A stretch of 64,000 nucleotides of DNA from Onchocerca volvulus. Its lineage: Eukaryota; Nematoda; Chromadorea; Rhabditida; Onchocercidae. The translations under genes and the position numbers were made by a program. Where the stretch lies: positions 10,300,768-10,364,767 of the forward strand of contig HG738137.1 of the NCBI GenBank assembly GCA_000499405.2, read 5' to 3'. Of the stretch, positions 25,905 through 38,542 are shown one piece after another. The notes under the pieces are model-generated. The model saw only the letters and a list, made by a program, of their open reading frames with translations. It was not told the DNA's origin and did not search any database. How positions within the stretch are numbered: position 1 is the first letter of the stretch; every line of letters starts with the position of its first letter.

Positions 25905-27300
25905 ATTCGCCTAAAATTGTGATTAAATTAATGCGTAACAAAAAAAAGATTTTTGTAATAAACCTTATACGAATTTGGAAATAGCCAATGCAAATATGTT
26001 TACCGCCTAAATTTGCAATGAAGTGAGTGTATGATGAAAAAATATTTATACGTGAAATCTTACAGAAATTCGAAAATAACCATGGCGTATTTTTATTAAT
26101 GTTTAATATTTTGCACAAATATCTAATTAGACTATGCTGAATTTCATCCAATCGATTCACTCATTTTATTGAAAATATTGAACTTTAAAGTAAAGAAACA
26201 ATGGTAATAAGAAGGGATATTTAAAAAATGCCTTTAATATAAATTAATTTAAATAGTCTTAAATGATGCAAATTAATTCATTAATTAATGGTAAAAATTG
26301 AAACTTAAAATTTGGATTCAGATTAAATTATCATTTTATTTTCGGCAAAATCTCGTGAATAGAAATTTCTTTCAGCTACACTAGCTGTGATTGTATATAC
26401 TACATTTTTATATACTACATCCATCAATGTGCCACATTCAAACTATTCTTGAAAGTTTTCTGAAAAATATTAATGATAAGAATTTTCCGATTTTCAAGAA
26501 ATGCTTAAAGATTTCAAAAAATATCATGCAAATTTAAAAGATTGTGAATAATCGACAAAAAAATGCGACTAAGAAATAAAAATTTCAAAATGAAATTTTG
26601 CCTTTTAGATAAGTACTTCAATGTTGCTCTAAACAATTCCATAAAGAGGCAAAAATTAAGTTACTTAAAAATATGAAAATCTGACATATTACAAATATGA
26701 AATATTGAATTCTGAAAGAAATGGTATCAATTGAGAATTTCATACCATTTCTTACAGAATTCAACATTTCATATTTATAAGAAGTTCAGATGCTTCCTAC
26801 AATTATTAGATTAATCTCATCGAATTTATTTCATCAGATGTAATTCGAGTTCGATTTTTGCCGTTTTCATAGTTTAATAATATATTATATCAAATTTCAA
26901 TATTGAAGTTGTTACATAAAAATAGTATTTCCACATGAAAATATAATTTTATTACTCGATAAGAGAACAATTTCCGTATTCGTTATGTCAAATCATGATG
27001 ATTCGGAATATAACTTCACATCTTTAACCTATTGAAAAATATGATATGATGCTATTTTATATTTTTCGTTGTTCATATCAGATTAGATCTATCAGCAGAT
27101 TGATCAAAATTAGGTCAGTAATACTGATTATAAAGAATAATAGTATGGCATTATTTATGAAGATTAACTTTAAAATAAGATTGAGTAGTATATCAAAAAT
27201 GCAGCAACATTTGAATAAATTAAATGATGTAATGTCTGTAGATCAAATTGATTTGTATATTCTCACGAATAATCTTATCTTCTGACCAAGAAAAAACTAT
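25905..27300. other. AT-rich stretch with a long palindrome
   Basis: I see no gene here. It contains the inverted repeat listed separately and otherwise plain AT-rich sequence between two retroelement-derived stretches. Confidence 0.5.
26693..26776. repeat. Inverted repeat, 35-bp arms
   Basis: Arms 26693-26727 and 26742-26776 match with two mismatches and enclose a 14-base spacer. The inner arm sequence is GAATTCTGAAAGAAATGGTA. It could be the tip of a foldback element, but I see no target duplication. Confidence 0.85.
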
Positions 27301-27729
27301 TTTTCTGCATTATTTCTTGAACAGAGAATATCATCTCAGTATTCCTTGTTCCTGATAAGTCTTTTAGCTGAGCTTCGGTTGGGCTCCTTTTTTGATTTCT
27401 TTTGGGACATTGTCGTTTGATCCCTGCCGTTTTGCTAAACTAGGGCGAAGGATTCCCCTTTTTTGTCTGTCGGAAATGTCGATTTTTGCGTGCACTAGTC
27501 TTTTCCCGAATCCGGGAAGAAACTAATGCACGCATTAGAGCAACGTTTTCTTCAATTCTTGCTTTTCAATTTTTACTCAAGCAATTTCTCAATTTCTAGG
27601 TTGACCAAGACTAGTCTCAGCATTTTTGCTGGCGCATTTTTGTTAAAATCCACCGGGATAATTTTCTTTCGGTTGTCGTTTGCTCACTGAAGAGGGAAAA
27701 AAATTTGATTGAGCTGATATAATTTGGTT

Positions 27730-28188
27730 TGCAGATTGTTGGATTGGAGATGGATTCTTGTTGCTATTGTGATTCGGCAAGGACAGCAATAGGCTTTATT
27801 GGGTGACACGATATTATGCACAGTATCGTACTATACAATGGTAAATAAACAATACACTATAAATTAGAAAAGCCAGATCGATACGCGTAACAATTCAACA
27901 ATTTTCGCTCGTATCAACCTGACTTGTCGAACTGTTGCTATCGATGCATCGATCCTTCTCGTCGTAGAACTGTAGTTGTGCCGGTGTCGAAATTTGTAGC
28001 TAAACTGCTGCTGCTTCAAAAATCCAAACCCTTTAAATCTTTTAGGGGCTCATCCTCCTCTCACATGTTCATCGTTTTGGCAGAAAAACATGTTTATCCT
28101 TGTTGGTCTATTTCAAATATCTCCGCATTTTTTTGACCTTTAACTTTTTGTTTTTAATAATTGCCATGGTGCTATTTGACCTTTAACA
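27730..28188 (-). mobile_element. BEL/Pao-type LTR, minus orientation
   Basis: Read on the minus strand it begins TGTTAAAGGTCAAATAGCAC. It contains the family core AGACCAACAAGGATAAACAT followed by CTGCCAAAACGATGAACATG, a promoter-like AT stretch (CTAATTTATAGTG) and a CCAATAAAG polyadenylation signal, and ends near ATCTGCA. It follows a gag remnant on the same strand, so it reads as a 3' LTR of an internally deleted element, or as the shared LTR of a tandem pair. After it comes leader-like sequence and a short frame beginning MSQKKSKKEPNRSS (ATG at 27410). The exact ends are inferred. Confidence 0.6.
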
Positions 28189-28377
28189 TACCTTGTTTAT
28201 TATGCTTACATCCTTTGACTTCGTCAACATCTTCCCGCCATTTGATTTTTAGACATTTTCCTATCTATATACAAGTATTTGATTTGCATCTTTCGATTTT
28301 CGCCGGCATATGGCTTATAATTGTCGGAGAGACTATTCAGTCGCTTCGATTGCTTATTCCCAATCTTGGTCATTTCT

Positions 28378-28936
28378 TTTAATATCCTGAAATTCGCTGT
28401 TTAGCGAATTCTTGATCGCCGATGTATTGCCGAATTTCTCCATGGTAATTGTTCAATAATACTATAATTTTCTGGAACGACTACGTATCCAGATATTGCT
28501 CTTGAGGCTTCTGTTTTCAAGCAGGAAAACAAATAACTCAATTTCTGTATGTCTAGGAGATTTTGCTTATGCACTGCTGCTTCAAAGTTGCTTCAAGATT
28601 CTTTCCATTTTCGAGGATCTCACTAAAGACCATTAATGATAATTGGAGCAAATTTACCCTTGATTAGCGGGCCATCTGGAACATTTCTCTTTGGCTTTGA
28701 TTTGAGGTCTCTCTTTGTACGTTTCAATTACAGCTTCATCATCCTTCTTGTTTCTGGTTAAGATTAACAATGCTTTTTTACTTGATTTACTAAATTCAAT
28801 ATTCTCTATAGTTTTTCACCATGCCTGTATATTTCTTCTCTTCCTTTGGCCGTTTTGGTGAGACCTTTTGCAGAAAATCCAAATATGTATCGTTGATATT
28901 CACGAGCGTCTCAACATATAATTTGACTCTTTCCAT
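28378..28936 (-). pseudogene. Broken BEL/Pao gag (DUF1759-like)
   Basis: The minus strand starts MERVKLYVETLVNINDTYLD at 28936 and then loses frame. Further on it reads KFAPIIINGL, then FEAAVHKQNLLDIQKLSYLF, LKTEASRAISGYVV and PENYSIIEQLPW. This order (AVHxxxxLxDIQKxxYL, then the EAxRAISGxxVxxENY motif) is characteristic of DUF1759 gag proteins of BEL/Pao retrotransposons. Stops and frameshifts show it is dead, and no protease, reverse transcriptase or integrase follows before the LTR. Its first codon lies at the outer edge of the TRPM inverted-repeat arm, so the element and the duplication share a junction. Confidence 0.8.
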
Positions 28937-31900
28937 CTTGCAATTATCACTACTAGCAGTTATTATATTGCTTATCATTTGTTTATTAAAACGTAATATA
29001 TTGTGATTGCATTATTTATATTCGTAACCAGAAGTTTTTTTATATTTATTTTTAGCAATATTTGAATAATAAATTAGCAAAGGATCATTAGACCAATTGA
29101 TTAATCAACTTGTGAAATAATTTATCAAGTAATAGATTAGGTTAAATTTTTTTTGTTATAACAATTCCTTTGTGAGGCGGTTTATTCATTCTTGTGGACA
29201 ACAAGAAAAAAAAAAATTCCATTTGTCGAATATGACCATCATATTTGACAAGATGTGCCATGAGACAAGGATTTTTTATACCATATCCTTCTTAATGAAT
29301 CAATAATCGATACTGTTGATAACATTTAATAACAACTATTTAAGTGAAAACAAGTAATTGCTACTATTAAAACTACTTATTTGCTTTTTTTCTGATTCAC
29401 ATTTGAATTTGTGTAATTTAATGAAATGTAAATATTGCAAATATTCTATGATCATTTTATAAAATATGTTTAATATAATGTATTTTATCATTTTTTATTT
29501 ATGTCATTTTAGTCTTTTGAAACTTTTTCATGCAGGTGTCCAACTTTTGAATATAAATATAACTTGTTGAATTTAAATATAACTTTTTCTGTGTTCATTT
29601 CAGGAGCTGTATTCAATCTTCCTGGAAGTCACGATCGAAGCAGTTCGATATCATCAGTCCAAAGTCGAATCAGTGAGCATCAACAAGCTGGAATTGCGTC
29701 ACGTAAAACTCCGCCAAAGCAAATTTCCACGAGTATTTGTGCATATCTATTATTTTTAAATTGCTTTAGCTTGTATTACATTATATTATGTTTTTTTAGT
29801 TGTTAGAAGAAACCTTTCTTAGATACTATGAAATTAGATTCTGTGTTTGTTTTGTATTGTTTAATATCAGTTCGTATTAATATTTCTGGAATTGATAGTC
29901 TTAAATTCTTATGTTCAATCTTGAAATTTGAGGAGAAAAGAGAAAACTTACACAAATACTTTTTAATCGCACGTGCAATTATTTTAGCTAATTAACTAGA
30001 TTCTTTTCAAATATTGAAAAACTAATTACATATATGCTTATACAAGTAAAGTAATCGAAGATTTTAGGAGAACGCGTTGCTCATCGGGAAACTTGCGCTT
30101 CACTAAGAAATTGTGTTTGTGGGATGATGAAAGGTAAAAATTTGCAACGTAAATTCGATACATCCGATCATAATAATAAGGCTGCACCTCCATTACCTTC
30201 CAGAACAGTTACAGTTGTCGGACAAAGCGTCCCTCACATGGTTAATACTTGAATATTTTTGAATTTTTTTTCAATTTTTATTTAATTATATTCTAAATCA
30301 GTATTATTATTATTGAAATTTTTTCGAACTACTATTATTAAAATTGTTTCCCAGTTCCATAATTCACTTCGATAGTTCCATAAATCAATGAGCTGTTATT
30401 TGTCGGGTATTTTTATTAAATAATCATAGTCTATTTTAAAATACGATTTGCCCTAGATTTCGATGAGCATCAAATCTATCGTTAGATTGACTCACTCAAG
30501 TGAGGAATGATTATAGTTTAAGATGTGAAATTTATTTTCCATTATTTTGTTTTATGATATTAAAAATTTTCTTGAACGCATAGCAGAAATTTAATACAAA
30601 TAACAGTAATAATTATATGAAGAAAAAAGGTGTTAAAATTAAAAGAATATATATGAAAGAAATGCTTGAAAATCGAGGAAACAGCAGTATCATAATTAAG
30701 AGATATTTAGTATAATGAATTTTAACATTTTTGAAATTGAGAATTTTAAGTTTTAAGGTTTGTTTTTTTTTTTAACTGGAATGATTAATTGGAAATTTTC
30801 AGAGACCGATCAAATTTCGTCGAAAGCTGTATGAATTTTACGTAGCTCCGATTACAACATTTTGGGCATGGGCAATTACCTTTTGTGTATTCTTATTTTG
30901 CTTCGCTTATACATTATTGGTTAAAACATTACTTAGACCAACATGGTTGGAATGGCTTGTCTTTGCATATGTTGCTGCATTTGGATTAGAACATCTGCGT
31001 AAAGTTAGTTTTGTTTGAGGAAAACTATCCATAATTCTTACTTATCGATGTAATTTCAGATTTCATAAAATTTGATCTTTTTTTAGAAAAAATTTTTAAT
31101 TTAAATTATTATGGTTTAAATATTTCAAATGCGATCGTGTTTCAATCTAGTCATTGCAAAAGTACGGAACCATTACACTTTCTTTGATTGGATCGTTCAC
31201 TTTGAAAATTGAAATTACATTGCAAAGTTATAGGAATTTCCTGTTTAATACATTTATTGATTAAATAGTCAGGTAGAATGAAATCTGTTCTTTGCTTATG
31301 TCTAAGTTATTGAGGCGCCCCCAGAAAGTAAGAAGTTTTGATAACAATTCCGTTTTAGTTTGTTATGTCAGAGCCTGAATCGCTTGCTCAAAAAATCAAG
31401 TATTTCTTCAATAATATCTGGAATTTGTTGACAACATTAGCCGTCGTAACATATTTAGTTGGATTTGGATTACGACTGGATGCAAAGCATGAAGCAATAA
31501 GGTTAGCATGTATCTGTAATATTAATTGATCAAATCATCTTTAATTTAGAAAATTTATCAAAAATTATTTAATTTATCAAGTGGATAATTTTTTCTTTTT
31601 TTTTTTTCTTTCATAACAGATGTTTAGGGCAGCTGGAAGGGTGGTATTGGCATGTAATTCGATGCTATGGTCCATTAAATTGTTGGATTTCGTAAGTGTG
31701 CATCCTCGTATGGGACCTTATATCACTATGGCTGGAAAAATGGTAACTTTCGAGTTTTAATTATTCTTTAAAACACATCTTTTTGATCTTTAACACTGAT
31801 TTTCCATTCTATTTTATTTCATCTTTGCTAATCGGAATCTTTGGGAATATTTAATATACAGTTGAAGATATTTATTATTTAAACCAAAATGGAACATGTG

Positions 31901-33321
31901 CTAAAATGGAGTTTTATATATACATTTTTTAATTTATAGATTCAAAATATGCTCTACATCATCGTATTATTATTTGTTTCAATGTTAGCATTCGGTTTAG
32001 CTCGGCAATCAATTACTTATCCAGATGAAAGCTGGCATTGGCTTCTTATACGAAATATTTTTTATAAGCCATATTTTATGCTTTACGGAGAAGTATATGC
32101 TGGAGAAATTGATACATGTGGGGATAAAGGTTTTTTTTTTTTTTTTTTTTTTCGAAATTTGATCAAAATTTCATTCAGGTTTCGAAATTATACAACTCTT
32201 TGTGGGATGACTATTTATTCTTTTGATAATTGCTTTAATGAGTGATTATTTAAGCACGAGAACCATAATTAAAAAAGTTGATTATTACTTTCAGCTTGGG
32301 ATGATCATCTCGCGAAAGGTATTACTATTAATGATCTGTATAATGGAACACGTTTTGGTTAGTATTTGAAGAAACAAAACTACTACACATTGATTTGATT
32401 TTTATTTAATTTTTCCAAATTAAGTATTGATTGGGAATTTATTTTTCATTAGTGGTATTATTTTAGATGAAACATGTCCCTATGGTTATTGGGTACCACC
32501 AGTGTTGATGACAGGTTTCCTGCTTATTGCTAATATCTTATTGATGAGCATGCTTTTGGCAATTTTCAAGTTTGTTTACATTATTTTATGCAAACTCTTT
32601 TACAAAAGTAATGCTTTAAGTATGCTTTACGAAGCAAACTAATGATATGAAGTTCCATTGTTTTTTAATTATTTCACTCAAGAAATGTGCTGATCTTTTT
32701 CTTCTCGTTTTCAGTAACATTTTTGAAAAAACGGATCGTGTTTCGAAGGAAATTTGGCTTTTCCAACGTTATCGGCAAGTAATGGAATATGAAAGTACAC
32801 CTTTTCTTCCTCCTCCATTTACACCTCTATACTATTTGTGGATGATTTTCAAATGCATCAAGATTAAAAGGTAAAACATTCGAAAAAAAGATTCTGATTT
32901 CAATGTGATTATATGATTCTTTTTTATAATAAGAAACGGTAGATTTTGGAGAGTTAATATTAATTGTTGTTTGGTGACAAAGATAATATTTAATAAAATA
33001 GTATCATTAAATTAGTTAAGCAAGGATTTTATCATTGAATAAGTATTTAAAAATCGTATTTTTTCAGTAAAACTAAGATTGTAGGTTTTGTTTCTGAATG
33101 GACGAGGACTTATCACAGATAAAATTTTAATCACCTTATTGCGGAATGATTTGATATTTCAGAAGCTGCACAACAAATTCAAAGCTTACAACAAGGACGA
33201 ATTCGAAGCTTTTTGATTTTGCCTTGAGTAGGTCCCTATATTTATGCAGCGAATCCGAAGTTTGAGATAAAAACGCAGGAGTAGCAATTCTTTTTTTTCA
33301 ATTATCCAGTAAAATTATATG
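28937..33321 (+). repeat. Left arm of 4.4-kb inverted repeat (TRPM exons)
   Basis: It matches the reverse complement of about 52499-56860. The inner end is sharp: both copies share TTATCCAGTAAAATTATAT and then diverge (GATATT here, GAGTTG in the other). Between about 30.1 and 33.3 kb the arms look almost identical, introns included. Outward of about 29.6 kb differences rise visibly, with substitutions and small gaps. The arm holds channel exons from [11 protein letters not shown] to the exon ending SKLFDFAL. The outer end meets the BEL gag remnant. Confidence 0.95.
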
Positions 33322-36300
33322 ATATTTTAAGTGAATATAATAACATAAATATGTGAAAACTCTGAGTTAATGTTTTTATTTTTGAAAAAATCTTCCAAGA
33401 AAAAAAAAAGCTCAATTGACTTGTAAAATATCCATTTAAATTTCAATTTTCTTTCTTCCTATTGCTTATTTATTTGTTCTATTTTCAATTGGAGATCTGC
33501 ATATATTTTTGACTGTGATGAATTTTTTATCTTAGATTCAACTAATAAATCTTCGATTTGATTAGTTCCTATAATTTATAGAATTATTTTTAAATGCTGA
33601 TCAAGTGGAGAAGATACATGATTTTGAAGAAGAATGCATGGCTGATTTAGCTCGTGAAAAAGAATATGAAAGGAATTCATCTACAGAAGAAAGGATCCAT
33701 CGAACTGCAGATAGGTAATATTATCATTTTGTAACATTTGTTTATTGTTTATCATTGACATCGTTAAGTTTTTTTTGTTTTTTTTTTTTTGAAATGATTA
33801 GGATTGTTTGAACTGGAAGTAATCGTAAATGAGTTTTCTCAGAGAAACTTTTATTATTAGTCTTTTAATTTTGTGTTGGATTTTTGCTTATTGAAATATG
33901 CATTCAGAACTTTATATTTTATTTTGTTTTTCTTCTGAAAGAAAATTAAACTTTGAAGTCGCGAATTTTTAACGTTGTTTATACCACATTTCTGACTTAA
34001 TACATGATTCAATTTTTAATTTTTTTTTCATCTTTGTGAGAAATGCTAATGTGCCTTTTATTTAATCTGCTTACTGATAGAATTGTCGATTCTATTATCA
34101 TTTACTGAATTAATTTGAAAAACTGAAATATGGATAAACTATTATACATTTGATCGATAAGTTATCACTATAGTTTTTTTTTTCTTTTTTTACGGAAATC
34201 TCTAGAGAAATCTTTAGTATGCTTCTATATCATTAACAATATACGTGATATATTAAATAATGGATAATTTGGATATCTTTATGATTTCTTATAGGATTAA
34301 TTGAAGGCATTGAATTTTTATTTTTTCATATTCTTTTATTCAATGCAAATTTTTACTAATTTTTGTTAATGAAATAGATGATATTTTATAATTTCTGAAT
34401 TTTATATATTTTTAATTTTTGGAGATTTCACTTCATTTTTATGAAATTCCACTTTTTAAATGTTTCCTTTTATACTTTGCATGTCATCATTGTTGTCAAT
34501 TCTTTTCAGAACTGAACTTATACTTGTTCGATTGAATGATCTTGCAAGTAAGGAATCAATCCTGAAAACAACAGTACGTGATTTGGATCGTCGTTTGGAG
34601 GTCATAGAAAGTAGGCAGGTCTGTTTTCATTTCATAATAGATTTAGATTTTGAAAATTTCCAACAGTTGTATTGAGAGATATTGCTTTGATTTCGAATAA
34701 GTTTAAAATATTTTATTAAATAACCATTCTGTTCAATTGATGTTCTTAGGTCAAATCTACGTGTTTTGTCTCTATCGAATGCAGAATGTTGTCTGAGTAT
34801 GTCAACATTTATTCATATTTTGACGCTGCATATTTTTATGTCCGAAGTAAAGATGATTAATTTGATCGTAAAATTTTGTAAAAAATAATTTATATTCGAA
34901 CTCTTTAGTGTTAACAAGAATCCAGCAAAAGTTTCTCAATTTTTAGCATGAAATGCTTGATTATATGCGCCAAATAGTTAATGCAGCGCCGTATTTCTTC
35001 CCAAAAGCATCGCAACCGAGCAGCAGCAGCTTCCCTCTATCTTCATTACAGCCTGGTTCACCTGCGAATGAATCTAGTCGAGGGAATTCATCAGGTCCTG
35101 CGGATTTAACAAATCTCTCGAAAAATGAAAAAGTAAGCTTTTTCCTTATTATTTCATCGAATAGCAAATTTTGATCATAATTCAGCGAAAGGAAATTTGA
35201 TCAAGAATGAATGAAGAATGGCATTATTAAGTAGAATTTTTTAGAGCTTAATTCCTTTGTATTTCTAAAATTTAGAATAATTCCAAGAATGTGTATGTAT
35301 ACTGTAAACTCAAAGTTATAGAAATATTTCACTGATAAGCTTTTCAGTTTTTCAGTTGTATAATCTGCTACTTTGTACATATTAAATTCGTTTCAGTTGG
35401 AAACTGAGTCTATCGAGAATTGTTACGGAAACTCATCGAAAGAAAAAGATAATAGCTTTAGTTGGGGTATGATTTTGGAACTTTTATTAATCTTATCATT
35501 GTAATTGCCTATCATTTACCGTAATCATCATCATTAGCTTTACCATGTCATACTCAAGAATAAATTTTATGTAGATGTAGCTGTTGTTTTAGAGAATAGT
35601 TAAACTTTTTTCCTCTCTTATTTTTTTCTTATTTTATTCATCATCATGGATAGGAATATTATTTGCTTGTTAACATGTAGGTTATATCCAGTGAATTATG
35701 AAATATGATTGAGGTTTCAAAATTATATCTCTGTCGCCAAGCTATATGTAGGACACTAATTAAGCAGTTGGAAATGGAAAGTGACGAAAATACGATTAAT
35801 TAAACTAAAAAGAAGTGATATGAATTTTCGTTTATTTTTTTGCCACTAATTTTTCTTTTGGAATATTTTGATAATTATGAAATAATTCTATTACATTTAA
35901 AGAAACAAATAAATTTTTTCAGGTTTTTCAGCCAATCCAAGAAAGCGTACTCGTACAACAACAGTAACTGGTTGTGTCGAAGTTCACGGTGGTTCACAAA
36001 CGGAAAGGTATGTTAAAGATGAAGTTCTAAATATAATGTGACTAGAATTTTCTATATTTTATGTTGATATATCTAATAAATGTTTCATCAGAATGAAAAA
36101 GTGTTGCCAATCATGAAATTATTTGGATTAATCACATCAAACAGATCTTGTTAACGATCAGATCGATACTGTTAATGCTATAAAACTTTATGATATTGAT
36201 GGCATGAACCTAGCTGTTAACATTTAGAAAACCTTTTTTTATTTTTTCGATATTTTTGTCAAGAAATCCTTTCTGTGCCGAAATTTTTTTTTTTCATCAA

Positions 36301-38542
36301 AATTCATAGGTAGACATTATTATATTGATTAAAGCGGAAATGCCTTATATTAGCAAAGCTCGTTTATAAAATAATAAATTCAAATGAGTTCTATGAACTC
36401 ATTTGAGGATTACTGAAGTTTATAATGTATCTTTAGTGTTGGTTTCGTTCGTTTTGGAAGTCTTTTATCTCTGGATCCATCCGTGTTGAATCGTGGAAGC
36501 GATTATCCTATGCTTAGGAAGAAGAGTTCATGGTACGAAATGTTAATTTATTTTAATAGCTTCGAAACTTGAGCTATTGCTTCTGATTTAAAGTAGTTTA
36601 TTTACTCAAAATTCTCTTTTAATATATTTTTGAAACGACTAAACCTCCTGTCTCTATTCTTTTTCAAAGTAATACTTGAAATGTAATATATCTCTCTGCT
36701 AGTAAAACGGGTCAATATGTTCCAGTTTTATGAATTTTGCTTCTTTTTTTTTTTTTTTTTCAATTTCCAAGTTATTTTTGAAATAAGACTTAGAGCTTTT
36801 AAATTTGTTAGTTTTAAACTGTTTCATTTTTCTTTGTTTTAGTATTACGGACGGCGTAAGGCGTGCAAGGAGACATGAAGAGTATACATCGATAACTGAT
36901 GCGATTGATCTGGATGAGTCTTCGCAGCCTGATAAGGTTTTCAACTCTTTTTTAAATTATCTCATGAAATTATGGACTTTTCGGACAAGTAACCCGTGTA
37001 GTGATTGAGATTTACTGCGATGTGATTCATGTTAAATTATGGCAATACAGTATCCGGAATTGATTACTTTTTGATATGTGCTTTATACATACTAGAAAAC
37101 CTAATTCCAATTTTCAAAGTGTTGTAATTTATATTTTGGGTATGGAGAATTTTTTTTATTTGAGCCTAAAATGATGTTTGAGATATTTATCTTAGTGATA
37201 TGGATGTCGTGAAAATAATTTTTGCGATCATGAAAATTCCTGTCAGAAAAAGGTATTTATTAAAAGGAAACGAACAAACAATTATTCGAAAGTATCCAAA
37301 TAACTAATCACTGTGTTCTGTCCTTTGTTGTTCGTAGAACAGAATATTTTTTGTCCCTGTTGTTGTTTCGAATCGAATTATCACTATGGTCGCTATACAA
37401 TAATGTCGATAGAAAACCCTTGTTGAAGACTGTTGTAGAAACGCAGGCGCTTGTTGACTAATAGTGGAATAAGAATATATTTCTACTCCAAATCCTATCC
37501 TTATATATCCTTTCGAAATCCCTCCTTTTCTGATATCGAATTTGGCGCCTCATGATCTCGCTTTGTTTATCTCTTAGTTGGAGCGTTTGGCGGCAAACAT
37601 GTTTATCGTTTTGGCGGGAAACATGTTTACCCTAATATTATCGGCCTGTTGGTGCATTTGAGATTAGCGCTTCATGACCTTTAGCACCCCTTGTTTATGT
37701 TTATGTAAAACAAGGGGTGTTAAAGGTCATGAAGCGCTAATTTCATGAAGCGCCATTTCCGACAATGGATGGGTAATGAAGCTGGTAATTATCAGTGGAA
37801 GAGTGGATTTATTTAGTGACTAATAGTAAATAGTTGGTGTAAATTATTTCATGCTTTTTTTTTTGTTTCAATTTTTTTTAGAGCCTTTTTTGTGAAAGTG
37901 ATCTTTCCGAATCACGTAACAGTCATGATGTGGAGAATGACGATTTAGTTGATGTTGATAATATGGAACTACCGTATAGTGGGACAGTTACGCCAACAAC
38001 AACCTTACGACGAGCAAAAGAAAGCTTTTTGCGCCATCAGAATGATATTTTTAAGGAATATGAGGAGGTACGAATTTTTTTCATTAAAACATTTTCAGCA
38101 AATTTAAATTCAGATACTTTTTAAATTTTTGAGATGACATACTTTCTCAAACATGGACGATGTATATATCATATACATGCTTTTTCAGATTCATTCTTTT
38201 TTTCAGCCCATTTACTTAATTATCTAAATACTTTCTTTTTATGAATATTATGGAAGTGAAAAATTCTTATGTTGAATTGAGTGTTATTTATATTATTATT
38301 TAACATAAAACAATATTAAATATGTTTGATGATATTTAATAAGTTTTTGAATTTGGATAGCATTTCATTTATGAGTATGGCATTTCATTTTTAAGCAAGT
38401 TATGGTCACTGATGCTGGAGAATCAGCTCCGGCCAACGAAAGTGATGTTGGAGACGAGATACCAAGTGGTCTTAGTGATATGGGAGAGGAACCAAGAACT
38501 GTTCTAGGTGATGAAGAACTTCGTGACTCCAATAAATTATAA
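29604..38542 (+). CDS. TRPM cation channel, transmembrane to C-terminus (5' end missing)
   Basis: In-phase exons: 29604-29732, 30068-30240, 30803-31003, 31359-31501, 31628-31742, 31940-32129, 32295-32357, 32467-32569, 32715-32870, 33164-33228, 33582-33714, 34510-34618, 34947-35132, 35397-35466, 35923-36007, 36437-36532, 36843-36936, 37882-38067, 38396-38542. S1 starts [18 protein letters not shown]. The pore region has [12 protein letters not shown], with the GEVY-x-EID filter of divalent-permeable TRPM6/7-like channels. S6 is [20 protein letters not shown]. The TRP box is [15 protein letters not shown], followed by FLPPPF. After KLFLNADQVEKIHDFEEECM comes a short coiled coil (VRDLDRRLEVIESRQ) and a long Ser-rich acidic tail ending RDSNKL. 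There is no alpha-kinase domain. All N-terminal exons are missing, since retroelement sequence lies upstream, so this copy alone cannot encode a full channel. In C. elegans the comparable genes are gon-2, gtl-1 and gtl-2; I cannot tell which. Confidence 0.93.
37312..37686 (-). mobile_element. Solo BEL/Pao-type LTR in a TRPM intron
   Basis: On the minus strand it begins TGCTAAAGGTCATGAAGCGC. It continues with TGCACCAACAGGCCGATAAT and AAACATGTTTCCCGCCAAAA, has a good TATA box (GGATATATAAGGATAGG) and ends GGACAGAACACA. It lies antisense inside the intron between TRPM exons 36843-36936 and 37882-38067. No coding region is attached. It shares its core with the copies near 19.5 kb and 27.7-28.2 kb. 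I could not identify a target-site duplication. Confidence 0.65.
37664..37740. repeat. 33-bp hairpin at LTR terminus
   Basis: Arms 37664-37696 and 37708-37740 match with one mismatch and enclose an 11-base spacer. The arm contains the LTR start (AAAGGTCATGAAGCGCTAA), so the LTR end is present in two opposite orientations. Confidence 0.9.

Noticed and set aside
31621..31630. Earlier acceptor (CATAACAG|ATG) for the TRPM exon
   Set aside because: It breaks the phase from exon 31359-31501. The acceptor TTTAG|GG at 31627/31628 keeps the frame and gives RAAGRVV, which fits the TRPM family.
34961..35167. Minus-strand frame opposite a TRPM exon
   Set aside because: It is the shadow of exon 34947-35132, whose plus-strand frame has matching splice sites.
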